From positions 1 through 21,534 of the forward strand of contig CALFMX010000118.1 of NCBI GenBank assembly GCA_937902565.1: a stretch of DNA of 21,534 nt, written 5' to 3'. The position numbers and the translations under genes were made by a program. The notes below the pieces were generated by a model. The model did not search any database. It was not told where the DNA came from and saw only the letters and a program-made list of their open reading frames with translations. This DNA comes from an uncultured Spirochaetales bacterium (GTDB lineage Bacteria; Spirochaetota; Spirochaetia; Sphaerochaetales; Sphaerochaetaceae). Below, one piece after another: positions 15,552 to 21,534 of the stretch (position 1 is the stretch's first letter; each line of letters begins with the position of its first letter).

Positions 15552-15594
15552 TAAGACCACAAACCGAGACAGGGAGGTGTTAAAATAACGAATT
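15552..15594 (+). repeat. Left terminal inverted repeat of the IS3 element
   Basis: A 43-base end sharing TAAGACC, GAGACAGG-like and AAAATAACGAATT blocks with the reverse complement of 16853-16894, about two thirds identical with one gap. It lies between the MarR promoter and orfA and would contain the transposase promoter region. Confidence 0.6.
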
Positions 15595-15623
15595 ACTGTT
15601 ACCGTTCAAAAACGGAGCAGAAC

Positions 15624-15914
15624 ATGGGACGGAACAGGAAAACTTACAGCGAATCATTCAAGAAGGAAGTAGCGGTTGAAGCAATCAAGGAAAAGAGGCC
15701 GGTTGCTGAAATAGCAGCTCAATTTGGGATTTCACCAAGCATGGTGACAACCTGGAAGAAGGCATTCCTCAACGGAGAGTTCAGCAAAGAGCTGCAGAAG
15801 CTCCGAAAGGAGCTGGAGGAGAGCAAGAAGATCCAGCAAGAGACCTTCATTGAGCTGGGGAAACACCAGCTTGAGGTGGCGATCCTAAAAAAAAAGTTGG
15901 GTATAGAGGACTGA
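15624..15914 (+). CDS. IS3-family transposase OrfA
   Basis: A 96-residue DNA-binding subunit. An N-terminal helix-turn-helix (RKTYSESFKKEVAVEAIKE, then VAEIAAQFGISPSMVTTWKK) is followed by a heptad-rich coiled coil (FSKELQKLRKELEESKKIQQ, then ELGKHQLEVAILKKKLG), the leucine zipper for OrfA-OrfAB pairing. Near its 3' end a run of nine A followed by G (15887-15896) is a typical -1 slippage site. After slippage, reading continues without a stop into orfB and gives the OrfAB fusion transposase. OrfA alone would regulate transposition. Confidence 0.92.
   Translation: MGRNRKTYSESFKKEVAVEAIKEKRPVAEIAAQFGISPSMVTTWKKAFLNGEFSKELQKLRKELEESKKIQQETFIELGKHQLEVAILKKKLGIED
15887..15896 (+). promoter_or_regulatory. 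Programmed -1 ribosomal frameshift site (A9G)
   Basis: Nine A residues followed by G lie in the overlap of orfA and the upstream-open orfB frame. The orfB frame has no stop between this run and its GTG at 15929 (K-K-K-V-G-Y-R-G-L-T-L-Y-E-L-V). This is the arrangement by which IS3 elements make the OrfAB transposase. Confidence 0.75.
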
Positions 15915-15928
15915 CGCTGTATGAGCTC

Positions 15929-16852
15929 GTGGACGAGGATATCGCCCACGAGCTCCAGGGTACCGGAATTGGACTTTCTATCGCAGATCAGTGCAGGCTG
16001 CTGGATATAAGCCGTAGCGGTTACTACAGGTGGAAAGCGCAGCAGGACAAAGATGCGAGGCAAGAGCGACAGAGACAGCTTGATGCAAAGAAGGAGAGCG
16101 AGCTGGCCTTTGCCTCAGCTGTATTGGATGCATGGGAGGCCCATCCTACCTACGGGTATCGGAAGATGAGTCACTATATGATGCGGAACGGCCATCCGGA
16201 AGCCACGGAGAAGCGGGTCAGGCTCATGTACCAACGGTTGGGTCTCAAAGGACTTAGGCCCAGGTTTAAGGCCACCAGGCCTCCGAAAAGGAAATTCAAG
16301 AAGTACCCATACCTGCTGAGAGGAAAGACCATTGCCTATGTCAATCAGGTCTGGGCTACGGATATCACCTACATCAAGCTTGACGGGAGGATGGTCTACT
16401 TGACGGCGATCATTGATTTGTACAGCAGAAAGATCCTGAGCTGGAACCTCAGTGAGTCTATGGACGCCGAGTTCTGCCTCAATTGCCTGCATGAGGCTGT
16501 AGCCAGGTATGGGGTCCCGGCCATCTTCAACACCGACTGCGGATCTCAATTCTGCAGCAATGAGTTCATCGAGGCATTGCAGAGCTATGGGATTGAGATA
16601 AGCATGGATGGGATTGGCAGATGTCTGGACAATGTCTATATCGAGCGGACTTGGCTGACTCTGAAGTATGAGTGCATATTCCTTCACGACTGGAGGACGA
16701 TGAAAGAACTGGAAGCAGGACTGTCAAGCTTCATCGTTTCTTTCAATAGCGAACGACCTCATCAAGGACTGGATTACCAGATACCGGATGAAGTCTATAA
16801 CAAAGGATGTTTCCCCGTTGGGGAAGACGATATTAAAGAACAGGTAGCATGA
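15929..16852 (+). CDS. IS3-family transposase OrfB (DDE integrase domain)
   Basis: 307 residues from the GTG at 15929; more probably it is expressed mainly as an OrfAB fusion by -1 frameshift at 15887-15896. The N-terminal IS3-type helix-turn-helix (LLDISRSGYYRWK, then HPTYGYRKMSHYMMRNG) precedes the rve catalytic core. Its DDE residues are in VWATDITYIKL (first D), FNTDCGSQFCSNEF (second D) and VYIERTWLTLKYE (E), with the C-terminal SFNSERPHQGLDYQIPDEVY. All catalytic residues are present and the frame is unbroken. The stop is followed directly by the right inverted repeat. Confidence 0.93.
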   Translation: MDEDIAHELQGTGIGLSIADQCRLLDISRSGYYRWKAQQDKDARQERQRQLDAKKESELAFASAVLDAWEAHPTYGYRKMSHYMMRNGHPEATEKRVRLMYQRLGLKGLRPRFKATRPPKRKFKKYPYLLRGKTIAYVNQVWATDITYIKLDGRMVYLTAIIDLYSRKILSWNLSESMDAEFCLNCLHEAVARYGVPAIFNTDCGSQFCSNEFIEALQSYGIEISMDGIGRCLDNVYIERTWLTLKYECIFLHDWRTMKELEAGLSSFIVSFNSERPHQGLDYQIPDEVYNKGCFPVGEDDIKEQVA

Positions 16853-16894
16853 AATTCCTTATTTTCTAGCTATCCTGTCTTGACAGAGGTCTTA
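16853..16894 (+). repeat. Right terminal inverted repeat of the IS3 element
   Basis: It begins right after the orfB stop codon and ends in GGTCTTA. Its reverse complement aligns with 15552-15594 in three shared blocks. Flanking DNA from 16895 to the DUF554 stop (about 150 bases) holds no gene; I see only a 7-bp hairpin at 16975-16996. Confidence 0.6.
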
Positions 16895-17042
16895 GCTGAC
16901 TACATACACGCTTTGGTGGACGTTCGATATTATGTATAGATAACATATATAATTGGGGACATGATACGGAATCATGGGTGAGTCCTTCATCACCCACTGA
17001 TAACGCTCAATGGAGTGATTTGAGGCGGTTTGGCAAGAATTC

Positions 17043-17732
17043 TCACGAGGGGCCGATAAGACTCCATAGTTTGGTCAACGGAAAGACCAAGATGAGCGCT
17101 GGGGTGTAGTTGAGCGCATTCATATCCTTGATCTTCAGGATTCTGATACCGATGGCAATGGTGATAAGCCCGCCCACAGCCTGGAAATTCCCGATGGTTT
17201 GCAAATCCACCGATTTGAGTGCTAGGGCAGCAATATGAAAGAGCAGTGCCTGGATGGCGAACTGTGGAAGGGCGATGAGGGCGGGAGCCATGCCCAATGT
17301 CGCGGCAAAGGAGAACGCCGTGAAGAAATCAAGGATAGCTTTGGTGTAGAGGATTGAAAAATCACCGTTCATCCCCGCAGAAATTGAACCAAAGATGCCC
17401 GTGCCACTAAAGCAGAAGAGGACGACAAGAGAGAGGAAGAGCTCCTTATCGGGAATTGTCATGAAGGAACCGAGTTTGTGTATGCCCCGATTCGCACTCT
17501 GTTCAAGCTTGAGGGCCTCACCGACGAGGGTTCCGATGATGAGGGCAAGCACGACTACAGGCAACGTTTCCAGCTTGACACAGTTGACTATACCAATCCC
17601 CACTGCACTCAAGCCAAATGCAGGAGTCAAGGAGAGAAGGATCTGTGCGGGGAGCACTTTTGTTCCTAGGACGCCTACGAGGCTCCCGCCTATGATTGTC
17701 GCACTGTTGACTAATACACCGATTGGTAGCAT
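17043..17732 (-). CDS. DUF554 integral membrane protein
   Basis: A 229-residue protein with about seven hydrophobic segments and the DUF554 (YdfK/YqgA-like) hallmarks: MLPIGVLVNSATIIGGSLVG at the N-terminus, LALIIGTLVGEALKLE, SGTGIFGSISAGMNGD, then LGMAPALIALPQFAIQALLF and the C-terminal GGLITIAIGIRIL. The function is unproven; it is thought to be transport-related. AGGAG stands 5 bases before the ATG at 17732, and a good promoter lies at 17850-17878. It is transcribed away from the gud operon as a single gene; no terminator with a T-tract is evident downstream. Confidence 0.9.
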   Translation of the reverse strand: MLPIGVLVNSATIIGGSLVGVLGTKVLPAQILLSLTPAFGLSAVGIGIVNCVKLETLPVVVLALIIGTLVGEALKLEQSANRGIHKLGSFMTIPDKELFLSLVVLFCFSGTGIFGSISAGMNGDFSILYTKAILDFFTAFSFAATLGMAPALIALPQFAIQALLFHIAALALKSVDLQTIGNFQAVGGLITIAIGIRILKIKDMNALNYTPALILVFPLTKLWSLIGPS

Positions 17733-17849
17733 CTTCTCTCCTGCTCAACGCATCTTCTGCTCTCCACTGGCCAACACGGCCCGTCACAGAACAAGGTGGT
17801 GGTGCCCGATCTCCCGATCAAGGAGAGACCAGAACATCATGGTGTCCAT

Positions 17850-17878
17850 AGTATATGACACTATATGTAATAAATCAA
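17850..17878 (-). promoter_or_regulatory. Sigma-70-type promoter for the DUF554 gene, with overlapping dyad
   Basis: On the minus strand TTGATT (17873-17878) and TATACT (17850-17855) are exactly 17 bases apart, in A+T-rich DNA. A small dyad, ATAGT-N7-ACTAT (17848-17864), overlaps the -10 box and could be an operator, but it is short. The leader to the ATG at 17732 would be about 110 bases. Confidence 0.55.
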
Positions 17879-18275
17879 CTAATATTATATATTCCAGACA
17901 AACTAGAATTTAATATATAAGATTATTTGATATTCCCATGTGCAAACACCACGTAATCTCACAGCATTGCTGCCCGTTTCTCCAAGAACCAAGAGGGTAG
18001 GTATGGATAGTGTTGTCAGTGATGAGACCAATTGTGGATCGGCAATTCCAGAATCACGGACACATCAAGGGGAATTGCCTGAATGGGGGTTATGGTATGG
18101 CGGTGGAGAGCTGTTCACCGAAGGTGGAGAGCAAGACATTGCTGTATTCACTCATTTAATTCTAACGATATTATAAAAATTAAAAATATTAGCAATTATT
18201 TTATACATTAAATTGACAGATTGAAAAAACCGTTATAGCCTATTGGTGAGTACTTATGAAAGAATATCCCGAGAT

Positions 18276-18280
18276 GGAGG
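18276..18280 (+). promoter_or_regulatory. gudD: Ribosome-binding site of gudD
   Basis: GGAGG lies 6 bases before the ATG at 18287 and fixes that start. It is embedded in a 15-codon frame (ATG 18256 to TGA 18303) that overlaps the first codons of gudD in another frame. Confidence 0.75.
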
Positions 18281-18286
18281 AGACCC

Positions 18287-19612
18287 ATGATACCAATCAT
18301 TGAGAAGATGGAAGTATTTCCCGTAGCAGGCAAGGACTGCATGCTACTTAACCTCAGTGGAGCCCACGCTCCGTTCTTTACCCGGAACGTCGTCATCCTG
18401 ACGGACAGCCAAGGCAATACCGGGGTGGGAGAGGTGCCAGGTGGAGAGAAGATCACCAACGCCCTGTTGAAGGTGCGCCACGTCGTCGAGGGGAGCAAGC
18501 TCAGTGAGTACAACCAGACACTGCTCAAGGTCAAGGAAGCGCTCGGCCACGACGAGAGTGACGAGCGGGGCCTCCAGACCTTTGACCTGCGGACCGGCAT
18601 CCATGTGGTGACTGCAATCGAGGCACCGCTTCTCGACCTCTTGGGCCAGTACCTTGAGGTACCGGTCGCCTCCCTGCTTGGCGATGGCAAGGTCCGCTCC
18701 CGGGTGAAGGTGCTCAGTTACCTCTTCTTTGTCGCCGATCGCACAAAGACAGATCTGCCCTACTACCACGATCTGGAGAACCCTGTTGCCTGGTATCGCC
18801 TGCGCCATGAGGAGGCGATGGATAGTGATGCGATTGTTGAGCTTGCCCGGGCAACCAAGGATCTCTACGGCTTTGAGGACTTCAAGCTCAAGGGTGGGGT
18901 CCTTACCGGAGCGGAGGAGATGAAGGTCATCAGGGCGCTGAAGAAGGCCTTTCCTGACTCTCGTATGACCCTCGACCCCAACGGGGGGTGGCTGCTCAAG
19001 GACGCTATCGAGCTGTGCAAGGATATGCATGGCATCCTCACCTACTGTGAGGATCCCTGCGGAGCTGAACGTGGCTACAGCGGGCGTGAGATCCTCAGTG
19101 AGTTCCGCCGTGCAACCGGCCTTCCCACCGCCACCAACATGATCGCCACCGATTGGCGGCAGTTCGGCCACTCACTGAGCTTGCAGAGTGTTGACATCCC
19201 GCTCGCCGACTGCCACTTCTGGACGATGAAGGGGGCGGTGAGGGTAGGGCAGATGTGCGACGAGTTCGGCCTCACCTGGGGCTCTCACTCCAACAACCAC
19301 TTCGATATCTCGCTTGCCATGATGGCCCATGTCGGTGCGGCAGTGCCGGGCAATCCCACGGCAGTGGACACCCACTGGATCTGGCAGGAGGGGATCGAAC
19401 GCCTCACCGTCAAGCCGCCGAAGATCGAGGATGGCCATCTGACCGTCACCGATGAGCCGGGTCTCGGCATCACCGTCGACCGGGAGCAGGTCCTTGCAGC
19501 GAACAAGGTCTATACCGAGCACTGCCTCGGCGCCCGTGATGACGCGATGGGGATGCAGTACCTCATCAAAGGCTGGACATTCGACCCGAAGCGGCCGGCG
19601 ATGGTCCGCTAG
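18287..19612 (+). CDS. gudD: Glucarate dehydratase
   Basis: A 441-residue enolase-superfamily enzyme, close in length to E. coli GudD (446). It dehydrates D-glucarate (and L-idarate) to 5-keto-4-deoxyglucarate. The capping region near HAPFFTRN precedes the TIM-barrel residues: KLKGG with K200/K202 as the base, metal ligands D230 (LDPNGGW), E255 (CEDPCG) and N284 (TNMIATDW), D308 (PLADCHF) and the opposite base H334 in [14 protein letters not shown]. All expected catalytic residues are present. It is the first gene of a plus-strand operon. The transporter begins on the base after its stop, and galactarate dehydratase, which makes the same product, follows. Confidence 0.95.
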   Translation: MIPIIEKMEVFPVAGKDCMLLNLSGAHAPFFTRNVVILTDSQGNTGVGEVPGGEKITNALLKVRHVVEGSKLSEYNQTLLKVKEALGHDESDERGLQTFDLRTGIHVVTAIEAPLLDLLGQYLEVPVASLLGDGKVRSRVKVLSYLFFVADRTKTDLPYYHDLENPVAWYRLRHEEAMDSDAIVELARATKDLYGFEDFKLKGGVLTGAEEMKVIRALKKAFPDSRMTLDPNGGWLLKDAIELCKDMHGILTYCEDPCGAERGYSGREILSEFRRATGLPTATNMIATDWRQFGHSLSLQSVDIPLADCHFWTMKGAVRVGQMCDEFGLTWGSHSNNHFDISLAMMAHVGAAVPGNPTAVDTHWIWQEGIERLTVKPPKIEDGHLTVTDEPGLGITVDREQVLAANKVYTEHCLGARDDAMGMQYLIKGWTFDPKRPAMVR

Positions 19613-20527
19613 ATGGATATTGTCAGCTTGTGGAGCCTACAGGGGCAGCTCTTTGTGCTGCTCGCTGTTGGAGCCGCCCTGAGGCATTTCAAGATTCTCG
19701 GTGAGTCATCCAAGGGGGTGCTCACCGATCTTGTCCTCTACGTCACCCTCCCGTGTTCAATCATCCTCTCGTTTCAAATTGAGCTGAGCTCAGACTTGTT
19801 TATCACCCTTGCACTGGTACTCGCCGTCTCCTTGGCCATCCAGCTCTTCAGTCTCCTGTTGTCGCGTACGCTCTTCTCGAAGACCGAGGAAGCCAAGGCC
19901 AAGGTATTGCGCTACGGCATCCTCATCTCAAACGCGGGCTTCATCGGCCTTCCCATCGCCGGCGAGCTCTTCGGGCCTCTGGGATATATGTATGCCTCCA
20001 TCTACCTCATCCCCCAGCGTGTGATGATGTGGAGTGCCGGCCTTGCCATCTTCAATACCGAACATGTCTCAAGGGGGGAGGCGGTCAGGAAGGTCCTCCT
20101 CCACCCCTGCATGGTCGCTGTCTACATCGGGCTTGTTCTGATGATCACCCAATTGCGTATCCCTGTATTCCTCTCACAGACACTCTCATCGCTCGGTGGT
20201 TCTACTACCGCCCTCTCGATGCTCCTCATCGGAGGGCTCTTCACCGAGATGGATCGCGAACATATGAGGCTTGATGCAAACCTGGTGTTCTACTCAATCA
20301 TCCGCCTCGTCCTTATCCCCCTGGTCACCTTGATAGCCTGCAGGCTGCTGGCTATCGACCCTATGGTGAGTGGAGTCTCGGTAATCCTCGCGGCAATGCC
20401 GGGGGGCTCGTCAACGGTGATCCTCGCCTCCAAGTATGGCGGTGATTCGGTGTATGCAACGAAGTTGGTGATTCTCTCTACAGCCCTCTCGCTCCTCTCG
20501 ATTCCGGTATGGGGGATGGTATTGTGA
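19613..20527 (+). CDS. AEC-family transporter, putative aldarate carrier
   Basis: A 304-residue membrane protein with ten hydrophobic segments in the 5+5 arrangement of the auxin-efflux-carrier (PF03547) superfamily. Family features include LVLYVTLPCSIILSF in the first half (the conserved N/L..P unwound helix), YGILISNAGFIGLPIAGELFG, and AAMPGGSSTVILASKYGGD in the second half. The ATG directly abuts the TAG of gudD, implying tight translational coupling. Placed between two aldaric acid dehydratases, it probably moves glucarate or galactarate. That would be unusual, since the known carriers (GudP/GarP) are MFS proteins, so substrate and direction are inferred from context. Confidence 0.9.
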   Translation: MDIVSLWSLQGQLFVLLAVGAALRHFKILGESSKGVLTDLVLYVTLPCSIILSFQIELSSDLFITLALVLAVSLAIQLFSLLLSRTLFSKTEEAKAKVLRYGILISNAGFIGLPIAGELFGPLGYMYASIYLIPQRVMMWSAGLAIFNTEHVSRGEAVRKVLLHPCMVAVYIGLVLMITQLRIPVFLSQTLSSLGGSTTALSMLLIGGLFTEMDREHMRLDANLVFYSIIRLVLIPLVTLIACRLLAIDPMVSGVSVILAAMPGGSSTVILASKYGGDSVYATKLVILSTALSLLSIPVWGMVL

Positions 20528-20546
20528 TTGGAATTGAATTGCTGGA

Positions 20547-20575
20547 TTGTACATATATTTGGTAGATAGTATTGT
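20547..20575 (+). promoter_or_regulatory. Internal promoter upstream of garD
   Basis: TTGTAC (20547-20552) and TATTGT (20570-20575) are exactly 17 bases apart in the 89-base gap between the transporter and garD. A dyad TCGGG-N6-CCCGA (20575-20590) covers the expected start site and could be an operator or a short leader hairpin. It would allow garD to be expressed apart from gudD. Confidence 0.55.
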
Positions 20576-20616
20576 CGGGAGAGCACCCGAGTCACTGCAT
20601 GTGAAGGAGAATGGCA

Positions 20617-21534
20617 ATGAACGCACGTCTGATCAAACTAGAAGATATCGATACGGTAGCCATCGTCACCGAGGCTGCACACAAGGGGGATGTCCTTGAC
20701 GGCATCACCCTCAAGAGCGACATCCCCCAGGGCCACAAGGTGGCCCTCAAGGGGATGAAGAAGGGGGATGAGGTCATCCGCTACGGCGTGGTCCTCGGCT
20801 ACCTCAACCAGGACACCGAAGAGGGGGATTGGATCAACGAGCACTCCCTCGGTCTGCCTGCCCAGCCGCCATTGGAGAAACTGACCTTCACCCAGGCGCC
20901 CCACATAACCCTTCCAAAACCAAGGAGGACCACCTTCGAGGGCTTTGCCCTGGAGGGTCACCGCTATGCAGGGACACGCAACCTTCTCGCGATCACGACG
21001 ACGGTGCAGTGTGTCAGCGGGGTGGTGGACCAGGTGATGGGCAGGATTCGCTCAGAGCTGCTGCCCAAGTACCCCAACGTTGACGGGGTGGTTGCCATCA
21101 ACCACGCCTACGGCTGTGGGGTTGCCATCGATGCACCCGATGCGGTCATCCCGATCCGTTCGATCCACAACACCATCAAGAACCCCAACTTCGGGGGCCA
21201 GATCATGGTCGTCGGCCTCGGCTGTGAGAAGCTGACCGTCGAGCGTCTCCTCACCCCTGAGGAGAACACCCCCGATAACGTCATCATCCTGCAGCACTAT
21301 CATGGCTACGGTGCCATGATGGATGCGCTCTTGAAGATGGCCGATGCCAAGCTGAAGATCCTCAACACGCGCACACGCACCACGCTTCCTCTGGAGAAGC
21401 TCGTTATCGGCATGCAGTGTGGCGGCTCGGACGCGTTCAGTGGCGTCAGCGCCAACCCTGCAGCCGGATGGGCAAGTGACCTTCTGGTCTCAGGCGGGGC
21501 GACGGTGATGTTCAGTGAGGTGACCGAGGTCCGT
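20617..21534 (+). CDS. garD: Galactarate dehydratase, N-terminal 306 residues (C-terminus beyond window)
   Basis: It dehydrates D-galactarate (mucate) to 5-keto-4-deoxyglucarate, the same product as GudD. It matches the GarD/UxaA family along its length: an N-terminal SAF-type domain (SDIPQGHKVAL about 34-44, then VIRYGVVLGY), a linker, then the catalytic domain with YPNVDGVVAINHAYGCGVAI (about 152-171), NPNFGGQIMVVGLGCEKL (about 189-206) and MQCGGSDAFSGVSANPAAG (about 266-284), ending at VMFSEVTEVR. E. coli GarD has 523 residues, so about 215 are missing. AAGGAG lies 7 bases before the ATG at 20617; the in-frame ATG at 20611 is too close to that site. The conserved Cys and Asp of the metal site are present. 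Confidence 0.95.
   Translation, partial: MNARLIKLEDIDTVAIVTEAAHKGDVLDGITLKSDIPQGHKVALKGMKKGDEVIRYGVVLGYLNQDTEEGDWINEHSLGLPAQPPLEKLTFTQAPHITLPKPRRTTFEGFALEGHRYAGTRNLLAITTTVQCVSGVVDQVMGRIRSELLPKYPNVDGVVAINHAYGCGVAIDAPDAVIPIRSIHNTIKNPNFGGQIMVVGLGCEKLTVERLLTPEENTPDNVIILQHYHGYGAMMDALLKMADAKLKILNTRTRTTLPLEKLVIGMQCGGSDAFSGVSANPAAGWASDLLVSGGATVMFSEVTEVR

Larger units (their letters stand above)
15552..16894 (+). mobile_element. Complete IS3-family insertion sequence, about 1.34 kb
   Basis: It contains orfA and orfB in the classic IS3 layout and is bounded by related, imperfect inverted ends. Reading inward, left TAAGACC...AGACAGG...AAAATAA.GAATT (15552-15594) matches right TAAGACC...AGACAGG...AAAATAA.GAATT (16894-16853), with one 1-base gap. 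Exact termini may extend a few bases further, because the usual TG...CA ends are not recognisable. A clear target duplication is not seen; ACTA occurs near both ends but could be chance. Both open frames are intact, so the element may still be mobile. It lies about 50 bases upstream of the -35 box of the MarR operon. Confidence 0.85.
17733..18286. other. A+T-rich divergent intergenic region between the DUF554 gene and gudD
   Basis: About 550 bases without a convincing gene. Two markedly A+T-rich patches (about 17850-17935 and 18160-18225) flank a more balanced middle. The first carries the DUF554 promoter. The second carries a possible gudD promoter: TTGACA at 18213-18218 with TATAGC only 15 bases away (18234-18239), or TATACA at 18202-18207 with a poor -35. 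A 78-codon open frame from GTG at 17940 has no ribosome-binding site and no recognisable features. Confidence 0.6.

Noticed and set aside
15545..16904. ACTA as a target-site duplication of the IS element
   Set aside because: The four bases occur near both ends but not at equal distances from the repeat blocks; chance is likely.
16975..16996. Hairpin TGGGTGA-N8-TCACCCA between the IS and the DUF554 gene
   Set aside because: Seven-base stem with no T-run on either strand, so not supported as a terminator.
17940..18176. A 78-codon plus-strand frame in the intergenic region
   Set aside because: GTG start without a ribosome-binding site, no recognisable motif; probably chance or an unrecognisable relic.
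1..21534. tRNA, rRNA, CRISPR arrays, riboswitches
   Set aside because: Looked for by eye; no cloverleaf with CCA-type acceptor, no regularly spaced direct repeats and no recognised riboswitch core were seen.

Overview
The window reads as chromosomal DNA of a spirochaete, most plausibly of the Sphaerochaeta type. This rests on gene content: a core bacterial polA and nadE, secreted beta-barrel-like proteins, and a block of genes that look Clostridia/Firmicutes-like. Sphaerochaeta genomes are known for such imports. The assignment is an inference, because no rRNA or other marker gene is present.

Region 1 (1-9.1 kb) is G+C-rich and almost entirely on the minus strand. Read in the direction of transcription, it holds three groups. 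The first is a small membrane-anchored protein, a PhnP-like metallo-beta-lactamase-fold hydrolase and DNA polymerase I (cut by the window edge), tightly packed as one operon. The second is a tandem pair of secreted, probably outer-membrane beta-barrel proteins ending at a strong hairpin. The third is glutamine-dependent NAD+ synthase, then an isoprenylcysteine-methyltransferase-like membrane protein, a nitrilase-family amidohydrolase and a SAM methyltransferase. A decayed HxlR regulator is the only plus-strand relic here.

Region 2 (9.1-15.5 kb) is an eight-gene minus-strand operon with visibly lower G+C. It starts at a very good promoter, whose spacer and start site are covered by two copies of one dyad, presumably the operator of the first gene, a MarR regulator. 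Then come a CrtO-type glycolipid acyltransferase, an MGDG-synthase/UgtP-type glycosyltransferase, a PAP2-type phosphatase/transferase, an AI-2E-family exporter, an uncharacterised three-helix membrane protein, a GT8 glycosyltransferase and a DUF368 (undecaprenyl-phosphate translocase type) protein. Start and stop codons overlap or abut at most junctions. Together they look like a self-contained module for making, acylating, extending and exporting an envelope glycolipid. This is the best candidate for an undescribed system in the window.

Region 3 (15.5-18.3 kb) is a junction zone. It has a complete IS3-family insertion sequence with an A9G frameshift site between orfA and orfB, a DUF554 membrane protein on the minus strand with its own promoter, and about 550 bp of A+T-rich intergenic DNA.

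Region 4 (18.3 kb to the end, plus strand) is an aldaric-acid catabolic operon: glucarate dehydratase (gudD), an AEC-family transporter starting on the base after its stop codon, and galactarate dehydratase (garD, cut by the window edge) with an additional promoter. It would take up glucarate/galactarate and dehydrate them to 5-keto-4-deoxyglucarate.
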